From Selaginella moellendorffii (lineage: Eukaryota > Streptophyta > Lycopodiopsida > Selaginellales > Selaginellaceae), in the NCBI RefSeq assembly GCF_000143415.4, contig NW_003314272.1, forward strand, positions 925,324-960,551: a stretch of 35,228 bases of DNA, read 5' to 3'. A model generated the notes under the pieces. That model was not told the DNA's origin, made no database searches, and saw only the letters and a list, made by a program, of their open reading frames with translations. The translations under genes and the position numbers were made by a program. Position 1 is the first letter of the stretch; the number at the start of each line of letters is the position of its first letter. Below are positions 24,311 through 33,400 of this stretch, one piece after another.

Positions 24311-25640
24311 CTTAGGGTGAAGGATCAAACACGTAAATCATTTTCTCTTTTTGGAGAAATGATTTGCAATGAGGTGTTACCTCATTGCTTGTACTCACAT
24401 CATGCAATCAAGAGTCCCTACCTTGATGCATGTTGGAAATTATAGTCTTACAAGTAATGAATTATAGGATGGATAGCAGTGGAGCGCTAAACCATTTTGT
24501 CTAGACTTGCTATTAAAGACTTAGATTATAATGCTCAATTTTTTTTCAAGGAACCTTGCTATTGCTCCTTAAATACCTTGGTGTTGGATTAGTTTTGAGT
24601 TTGGTCGGATAGAGAGTGGTATGAGCTTATCTGTGTTGTGAATAAAAGTTAGTAGTGTTAGGTGTTGTAATCTCTATTAATGGAGTGTGGCATTTATGTT
24701 GTATTTTATCGAGTCAAGTTGACACTTGATACTCACATAAACCTTTGTAGTAGTGATATAGGCATTACTTGTGGTGCTACTCAATTGGTGATCAAGTCAT
24801 TATGATACTTATATCATATCCATATGATAATGAGTAATGTGTTTACGAAGTTTCTTGGTTATACAATGATCAACCCCAAAGTGGTTGATGGTGAAGCTAG
24901 TCTACTTATACGTAATAACATTGTAGTAGCTTTGACTAAATTCCATATGGTAATTCATTATGCTAAGCTTAAGTTAGTTTCTTAGTTCTTTGAATTTGCC
25001 CATTGAAGTGTTGGAAAAAGGTTATAGCATTCATTTGCTATAGCTTGTCAATTGATCTGTTAGCACTTGGAGTAGATTGTTTGATAGAAAAGATGTGTAG
25101 TTGAGGTATTGACATCACTAGCATTTGTATTAGTGGAAGTGATATTGTTATGTTAAATGATGAGGAACTTTCCTTAAAACTTGATTTTCCATGTCATTTT
25201 TTTTGTTAATGTTTTGGCTTCACATTGGATCTTGAAAGTGATTGAAGAAGAGTGTTAATGCAATATGGATATTCAAAGATATGGTCTTTGTGATCAAACC
25301 TTAGATGTTCGTTTTGCATTTTACAAATGTCAGTATTGGATATCAAAAATATAGGCATGATGTTTGAGACTTAAACATATTATGAGTTTTGAGAATTTGT
25401 ATTGAGGTGAACCTATGTGAAGTTGTTAGTAGGAGAAAGTTGGTTAAGTCTCAAAAATTTGCATTTTTAGATTGAGAGTCATTCTTTCTCTAAGATGGAA
25501 AAATTTTTATGAATATTTTTAAACTTTTCCAATAGCTGATTTTTTGATTATTTTGCTTGAAAATTGTTCTATTTTCATAATGAAAGGGTTGGAGTTAACT
25601 TCGGTTGGCTTAGATCTTAGTAGGTAACTTTGCATGATGC
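24311..25640. other. AT-rich sequence without recognisable genes
   Basis: About 1.3 kb up to the left flank of transposon copy 2. No open frame above 60 codons and no recognised motif. Likely decayed retroelement interior. Confidence 0.4.
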
Positions 25641-25662
25641 AACCTGAGAGCGTGGACCATAC

Positions 25663-25706
25663 TTGAGCTCACGAGCTGAAGAGTTGAGCTCACGAGTTGA
25701 GCTCAA
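25663..25706. repeat. Clustered GAGCTC palindromic repeats left of copy 2
   Basis: Three TTGAGCTC or GAGCTCAA-type words within 44 bp, including arms TTGAGCTC and GAGCTCAA separated by 7 bp (25684-25706). Lies about 580 bp beyond the transposase stop, i.e. where the left end of transposon copy 2 could be. Candidate transposase-binding or terminal sequence only. Confidence 0.35.
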
Positions 25707-26288
25707 TTTTCAATTGTAATTTAGTACAACATTATAAACTTTAAAATTTTAAAGTTATGGCGAACTTAATAATTTCATAACTCTCTATATATTATATAGA
25801 TAAAAATGTTCTAAAGGACACTTCTTGTTCTAATAATTTAAATATTTACTACATGCAATAATAGAGACGTGTGTTAGAATATAAAATAAAATGTTTGCAA
25901 AAAGAGTATTCTTGTCACTTCTTTAAATTTGTACTCTGTGCTTTCTAGCTAGTAAATGTCAGGTTCATCAGAATTTTTAAATTATTAAATTTGAATTAAG
26001 ATTCTATATAAGGCCATATAACCATTTGAAAGGAAAAAAAAAATTTTTATGGTACATATGCTCTCACAATACATTGTAACATCATACACCCGAAAGACTA
26101 TCACGAAATATTTATTGAGAAGGTAAAGACAAAAATGGAGACTCACAAATACTATGGGTAGTATTGCGAAAAGAACCTTACAAGTATATGAAATGAAAAG
26201 TGAAATAATAAAATATTTTTATTAATTATATAAGGTATAATTAGTTTATATTATTGATAGAGAATAAACATCGATAGTGCTGGAAAAT

Positions 26289-29200
26289 CTAATTAGCTCC
26301 AAAAGTTTTCTGCAACTCAGCAATAGTAAGGCTTGCTTGGTGTATATGAATATCCACTTTAGGATCCTGGTGCAAGATGTTGATGAAGATGTAGTACATA
26401 TGCTTGCAAGGAGCATATGCCTTCCCATGTTCCTCGCGCTTCGTAAAGTCTGGACATGTGCAAGAAGGAAAGTCTTGAATGGCAATTGTGTACTCTCCAC
26501 CTTCTGTTTTGACTGTGTACTCCTTTGCGAGCACAGTGATGTACTTCGTGGAGAGAATCTCACACTCAAGTGTTTGAGCCAAGTTTATTTTACCTTGCTT
26601 CTGCTTGGAGACGGTACCAATAAATTTAACTGCCTTACCTTTTCGTGCTGGCCTCCTGTGCATCTCTGTAGGAATAGTCCTGGTTCTGTCACTCATATCT
26701 CCAACTCTCCTCTCAAGATTGAAACCAGATTTCTCAAGGTTTTCAATCTCATCCGAGGTGAGCGCAACCCCATTAGCAACCGGCCATTCTTTAGGTACTG
26801 CATCAGGTTTAGTCACTATAGTGTCTTCAAGCCGCTTTGTATGGTTGACATCAGAGTTGCAGCAATATAACCAACACCATCTTGAAAATCCTGCTTGCTT
26901 TCGTTCCCCATGGAAACATGGGGCTGGAACAGAAGCAGACTTATCACCACGGATCCAAGCCCAACACTTGCCCCTTGGAAGCATCCCCACACACCTTACA
27001 TTTGATTTTGCTGGCACTCGACGGATTGCCCATTGCTTCAGCTCCACACTACGATAAGCAATTTCAACCTGCTGTGATGCACTTTCTTCATCAGCCACTT
27101 GAGGTGGTTCGGTTCTAGGGCGATGTCTTGGAGCAGAATGATACTCAACATCAGGCCTGTGAGAGCTTTTTGCTCCAAGATCCGTGCCAACATCTTCACC
27201 AGCAAAAGAAAATCGACGCTTTGAGCGGACGGTCTTCATATCACCAATAGAAGCCCGAGGAGTGTACTCCATAGATGTGCCGCGGACCACTTCCTCCACT
27301 GCAGTTGCCATTGTTCGTGCTGGTGGAGTCACTTTCTTCTTCATCCGATCATGTAACATCTCAACCGAAGGTCCTGTTCCCATGTATCTTCCTTCCTCAA
27401 ATGCCAAGGCTTTTGAAGACTGCTCTACAGTGCGTATCAAATCTGATAGACATGCTTCATATAGACTCATCTTCCCTTTCCCTGCCTCAGAGGAACGCCA
27501 ACTCCAATGTTTACTCTCTGAGAGATTCACAGTTGGGGTGTATGCAAGATCCTCAAGTGGCTGATCCTTATAAAAAGATGATATTAAAAAGCAATAAAAA
27601 GAGAGGAAAAAAAGAAAAACCAACCTGAAAAGAGTGATGTCCCCATTAGAACATTCTAACTTCCCACCACCCCAACCACGACTCAAGTTGTGGTAGACAA
27701 CTTACGTCAGTATGGCCATCTTCACGCCACCACATTCGAATCTCGTTTGCTTTTGCCTCATGCTCTTTTTCAGAAGGTGCAGCTTGCCATTGTTTGCACA
27801 ACTCCTTAAATGCTAATTGGAAATCTGGCTTGATAAGGTGGCAGTGTTGGTTTAGGCTCTGAGCCCAATGGAACTCACATGTCCTCTCACGACCTTCTAG
27901 GGGTAGACCATTCCCAAAGACTGCCCGGACACCATTCCAATTAGCCCCAGCCCCATCTGCCATGAAACCGCGAAAGTTGGCAGGCTTACCAGTTCGCTTC
28001 AATACAATGTCGGAGAGGGACTTCCAAAATATTTCTTGAGCCATCTGGTCTCGTACTTTAAACTCTGCTGTTGCAATTGTCAAGCTACAACGTAGCCTGT
28101 GAAAAGTGCAATGTTTAAAACCATTTTAAGATAATGAGAAAAAAAACTACCTTGGATCATACACATGAGCTCCCATGGTTGTCCAACCTGCCACCCGCTC
28201 CATATGGTCAAAATGTACCCATGCATTAGCAAGGTCACTTGACCTAGACATATCCATTCGGGAAACAAAATCCACACCAGAGGCAGGGCCCATGGAAGAC
28301 ATTTTAAAAACGAAGGGGCACTCTTGCTCACTAACGACTTGATCTGGAAATAAACTCCCATGGATAAACTCATAGGGACAAGTCCGTTTTAGTTCAAGGA
28401 TTGAGTCGATTTTTGATTGGAGTTTCCCCTCTCGAGATTCACACATCCAAGACTTTATCCTAAATAAAACAAAATGTAAGAGAGATATTATTGAAAAGTA
28501 TGTAATAATATTTTCATACCTTCTAAGGCTAGTTGCAGGTTGCACATGTCGTAGTAACTCCCGCAAGCTAGCCTCATCCAGTTGAGTATTCTTGTAGTCC
28601 GGATCAAGTAAAGTATTTGCGATAAAATCCTTGAGCACTGTCTTCTGAACATGCTTCGGAGTTGCAGATGAGTTTCTCACAGTCTCTATCTGCACTGCAT
28701 CTTTGAAATGGTTGACTGAACTCCTTTGTATCCCTTCCTGCATTGGATGTGTGTGCGTGCCAATATGTACTGCAGCTCTACCAACCTCTCCATCCCGTGG
28801 AAGAAAATAGTACATCTTGGCCCCGCAGATGGCACGACACAATGGAGCATTCTTGCAAAACCGACACTTGAATCCAACACCAATGGTGTCACAGAGGGGA
28901 GGATTGGTTGCAGATCCTTCAAAAAATATGGAGTTTTTACCACGCTCTTGATTGCATGCTTTATTCACACAATCCAAATACCCACCACAATGAACCATGG
29001 ACACTGTGCCTTCGAAATGCTGGAAATGTGTGGTCTTGATCTTGCACCAGTTGTGGACATCCTGCTTCGTCTCCATCCCCTTTCGTTTTGAGCTGACAAG
29101 AGGTGGTAGTTCAAAGAAGATATTGCCATTGTATGTAGATGGGAGCTCGCTAACGAGCCTATGCAGAAAGGAACGCACGTCGATAGAGAGGCGGGAAAAC

Positions 29201-29613
29201 TGGAAAGCGTTGCAAACAGCTTGGAATATCAGTGAAGTTGGAGTTTGGAAATTCTTGGCTCGCACTGGACTAACATCTCCACTAGAACTAGAAGAGGAAG
29301 AAATGATGACGACCGACTCTTGCTTCACATTCACTTTAGCAGGATCACAGCCTCGCACTTTGATTGGAGATCCAAAAACTCGAATCTCTTTCGACTTGGA
29401 ATGTTGCAAATCCCAATGTTGTCCACCTTCACCTACACCCGAAAGAAGAAACTCCGATCGTTCAACTACACCAATGTTGTTGCGAATCACAGCTTCCAAT
29501 GAAATAGAACCGAGAGAAAGATCGAAACGTCGGCAAAGAAAACTTTCTGAAATAAGACTCTGGGAGATAGAAAGCGGTGGGTGATCTTGGTAATGCAAAA
29601 GGAAGCCCTCCAT
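26289..29613 (-). CDS. MULE-like SWIM-domain transposase, copy 2 (one in-frame stop)
   Basis: Four exons on minus: 29613-28520, 28459-28151, 28096-27625 and 27566-26289; introns of 60, 54 and 58 nt, all GT-AG, with consistent phases and 1,050 codons. Residues 190-290 form a Cys/His-rich domain (WCKIKTTHFQHF, CRFCKNAPLCRAICGAKMYY, HIGTHTHP) like the WRKY-GCM1/FLYWCH-type DNA-binding domains of MULE transposases. Residues about 416-615 hold the RNase H-like core: FMADGAGANW with D515, and CEFHWAQS at 541-548, the MULE C/H motif. Residues 817-861 carry six cysteines (ending WCWLYCC). SWIM zinc finger at 994-1014 (CTC-x15-CKH). Codon 618 is TAA (27648-27646) between WWEVRMF and WGHHSFQ. Either the copy is inactive, or a weak donor at GAA|GTTAGA removes the stop in frame. 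The first catalytic Asp and the Glu cannot be assigned with certainty. Confidence 0.85.
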
Positions 29614-30419
29614 TTTGTTGCCTTTAGGTTTTGGAACTCTGAACTTTTATAATGAAATGTCACCTCACATGTGCTATGCCATTATGTGAAAAGATAGGGC
29701 GATTTTATTCTAGGATCTAACATCGAATAATGTTGTTATAATAAATTCTGTATGAAGTATATAGGACTATGTTGTACAATATTAAAAGTCTATATACATT
29801 GAATTCAAAAACATACTCAAATTTATTATATGCACTAACTTTTGGTAGAACGGAAAGAAATATCACGTCAAGCATGTGCCATAATATGAAAGATAGGAAT
29901 GATTTTATTCTAGGATCTACCATCAACCAATTGTTACCAAATAAATTAAATATTGTACATATTTTCAGTACTTCATTAAAGCTAGAAATCATCATATTCT
30001 TCTGAACTCATTTAAATATATTCCATCTTTGTACTACCATCTAGCACCTATAGTAAATTATCTATATACATTACTTTGGAAATAACACCTTACGATTTAA
30101 TAATCTTATATTTTCTAACAATTTCGTACTGTGATCAATTCAACACATGCGTCTGTGACATTATTTCACATTATGACATAGTCATATTAGAGCACACCTC
30201 CATTATTAAATTACAATTCAAAAGGACTTTGTCACATGATCAAATCTAGGGCGGAATAGAAATTGTACAGTGCTAGATTTATTATTTATTGTACAGTGAA
30301 GATTTACTGCATCCATGATGAACGGCTGTGATGAAAGTTAGGTTAGGGTTAGGGCAGCTGCCGGCGTTAGGGTTTTACAGGAAGTATCGCGGGAGATTGA
30401 GAGTGACTGCGGGAATAGA
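29614..30419. promoter_or_regulatory. Divergent intergenic region of copy 2
   Basis: 806 bp between the transposase ATG (29613) and the ParB-methyltransferase ATG (30420). On the minus strand TATAAAAG at about 29645-29652 lies only about 35 bp before the transposase ATG, so if used the leader would be almost absent. Two imperfect direct repeats (about 29672-29727 and 29871-29930, 200 bp apart) share GATTTTATTCTAGGATCTA. The plus-oriented end has telomere-like and telo-box motifs. Confidence 0.5.
30337..30376 (+). promoter_or_regulatory. Telomere-like and telo-box motifs upstream of ParB-methyltransferase gene
   Basis: GTTAGGTTAGGGTTAGGGC (about 30337-30355) and TTAGGGTTTT (30367-30376), 45-80 bp before the proposed ATG. 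In plants the telo-box (AAACCCTAA) is a common promoter element of genes expressed in dividing cells and is bound by TRB-type Myb proteins. Here it supports a promoter just upstream of 30420. Functional use is inferred. Confidence 0.5.
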
Positions 30420-33400
30420 ATGCCGCCAAGAGTAAGTTTTTCCTCCTTCTCCACTCCCTCTCCTCCCCGCCCAGCACCGCCGCGCCCACGCCATGCTCTG
30501 CGCCGCCACGCTGCGCACACCACGCCATGCTCAGCACCGCCACTGCCCAGGGCTGCCGAGCGCCGCCCACTGCCATGCCACGCCCAGCGCAGTGCTGCCT
30601 GCCCAACACCGCCACTGCCATGCCGCCGCTGCCGTGCTGCCACTGCCCAGCACCGCCGCTGCCGTGCCGCCGTTGCCCAGCACCGCCACTGCCATGCCGC
30701 CGCTGCCCAGCACCGCCGCTGCCATGCCGCCGCTGCCCAGCACCGCCGCTGCCATGCCGCCGCTGCCCAGCACCGCCACTGCCATGCCGCTACTGCCGTG
30801 CCGCCGCTGCCCAGCACCGCCACTGCCATACCGCCGCTGCCGTGCCGACGCCATGCCATGCCAGCACTGCGCTGCCTAGGGCCACTGCTGCCCAGCACCG
30901 CCGCTGCCAAGTGCCCAGGCCGGGCATTTGGGTGGGCACTCCGCCTAGGCCGGCCAAGTCCACGCAGGCTGGCCAAGGCACTTGGCTGGCAAAGGCGCCA
31001 AGTGCTTGCGCCAAATGCCCACGCTGGGCATTTGGTTCGAGCCAGCTAAGTCCAAGCGCCAAGGCCAACAGCCCGCGAGCCGGCCTTGGCGCTTGGAGGT
31101 GGACCGGTTCGCCAGCGAACCGGCCCGCCTCCAAGGGCCAAGGCCGGTGCGCACCAAGTGCCGGGCCCAGGCATTTGGCCCGAGCCGGCCTTGGCACTTG
31201 GAGGCGGACCGGCGCCCGCACCAAGCGCCGAGGCCAACAGCCCGCGAGCCGGCCTTGGCGCTTGGAGGAGGGCCGGTTCGCCAGCGAACCGGCCTGCCTC
31301 CAAGTGCCAAGGCTGGCTCGCGGGCAGTTGGTCTTGGCGCGGGCCGGCCAAGGTGCTTGGGGGAGGCGTGCACCAAGCCCACGCCCTGTTCCCCTCTTCT
31401 TATGCATTTATAATTTATAATGAGTTTTTTTTATTTTCAGAAACGGAAGCAACTACAAAAGGAGAGGGATGTTGGATCAAAGAGAAGACATGAGGAAGAT
31501 GAGATCCAGGATGACAATCAAGTTGACCTTCAGATAGAGATTTCCACAGCGACAACTCTACCGTCTTCCCAACCACATAGCTCCAATCCACATGCACCCC
31601 CACCACAGCCATCGATGCCACCACCACCATTACCACCGCCACCACCGCCACCTTTACCTTCATCACCACCATTACCACCACCGTCATCACCACCATTACC
31701 ACCACCACCGTCATCACCACCATTACCACCACCACCGCCACCATCATCACCACCACCAGCGCAACCATTGTCATCACCACCACCAACGCAACCATTGTCA
31801 TCACCACCATTGCTACCACAACCACAAATGCCACTACTCTTAACATATTCACAAAATATGGCAGAAACGAAGCAGTGCCCAAGTGTGCCTGATGGCGGTG
31901 TTGGGCCCGAGTCGGGGGCTAGATCTGATAATGGTGCTACTGGAGGTGTAGCTGAAAGAGAAGTGGAGCTACCTGAACACATTGTCGACAAGCGCTTCCA
32001 AGAGACAGTTTTGAGAACTAAAGAGAAGGCCATTCACACGACTCTGGAGTCTCTCAAGTGGGAAGGCCCGGGGCACATGATCCAAGAAATCCCACTATGT
32101 CGATTCACTCAGACAAGCATCGTTCGGTCTGCTTCACCGCACTTCGTCAACATGGACATCTATAGTCTGTACAAACAGAATGGCCTTGGGACAAACATAG
32201 GTATGTTCCTTGTTTCGGTTTTCAAGCCAGGAACGACAAATACCCTCTCGGTGTCACCGGAAATCGAGAGGGATTGGGATGACATTTGGAAAATGAAGTC
32301 CCGCGAATTTGACAACAAGCTTATGAGCCATCCTGAGACTCAACAATTTGTGGGGAAAATGTTCTACATTATCGACGGGAATCATCGCTGGTGCGCGTGG
32401 ATGAAGTGCATCCGAGAATGCTTCCGAGACGATCCTATCTATCACATCAATATTCCGGTTGGACATGTACACGCGAGAGGATCTCTAGATTTGGCAAGGC
32501 TTGTGATAGCTTGCCACAAAATTAATGCGTAAGTACCTCTCCTTCTTCAATCACTTTTAACAATTTATGTTTTGCAGACTGGGACAGTTTGCAGTGCAGA
32601 AACAAAGCCTAGTACATGATATCGAGCAGATCCAGTTTCTTGCCAATCTCGACGAGGATGCAGTCTGCAGCCACTATGGTGATGATTTAGCATCACTTAT
32701 TCGACATCAACGAAGTCGTCAGGATGCCAATAGATGGTACAAGAATCCAGTGGCTTTTATGACAGTTGTGTGGAGTAAGGTATGTTCTTTTAAGTATACT
32801 TCTTATCATAGAATGTTTGTGTTGTCTTCAGCCATTGGTGAAGGTTAAGCAAGATGCATATGCACAGTCGCATCGAGCTGAAAATGATCAAGAACTCTCA
32901 GAGCATTTAGCTGCAATTGACAAGAAAATCAATAGCACAAAGAAGACAAAGGTAAAGAAATTACTTAGTGTGGCTGACCCTCGACGCCCAAAGGAGTGGT
33001 TCGATATTATAACAGAGATTGCTTGTCATGAAAGTAAGTATTGTTTATATTTACATGAAGGTTCTCACAAAAGTTATTTTTTAGTGGGCAAGACTCCAGA
33101 TGAGATTATTTACAACATCTCAAAGTCAAAGCTTACATATGAGGAACAGATACACATTCTGAACGACCTCAATAGCAGACTCAGGGAAGGAGAAAAAGGT
33201 TTGGACAGTATGATGGAAACTGTGATGAGGAGGACCATCTACATTTCACAAACTGTATATGAAGGGGAGATGTTTCTAGCGCCTTTCATAGGGGATGATC
33301 CTGAGCAACTTCCATTTAAGGACTTCGTCACCATTGAGCTTACAAAACTTGGAGAGGACTGGCTGCCAAAGAAGGCCACAAGCACGACTCCATTTGATAA

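Noticed and set aside
26277-27628. Plus-strand frames of 117-197 codons opposite the last transposase exon
   Set aside because: Antisense shadows of a 426-codon exon that carries the SWIM motif and has a recognisable homologue in copy 1.
30420-31420. Long Ala/Pro/His/Cys-rich open frames on both strands (up to 297 codons)
   Set aside because: They coincide with a 30-nt GC-rich minisatellite and palindromes that lack stop codons in any frame. Splice signals and phase show this is intron 1 of the ParB-methyltransferase gene.
31530-32033. His-rich plus frame and Gly/Val-rich minus frames over exon 2
   Set aside because: Shadows of the CCA/CCG tract. Only the polyproline frame continues into conserved ParB-like sequence with consistent splicing.
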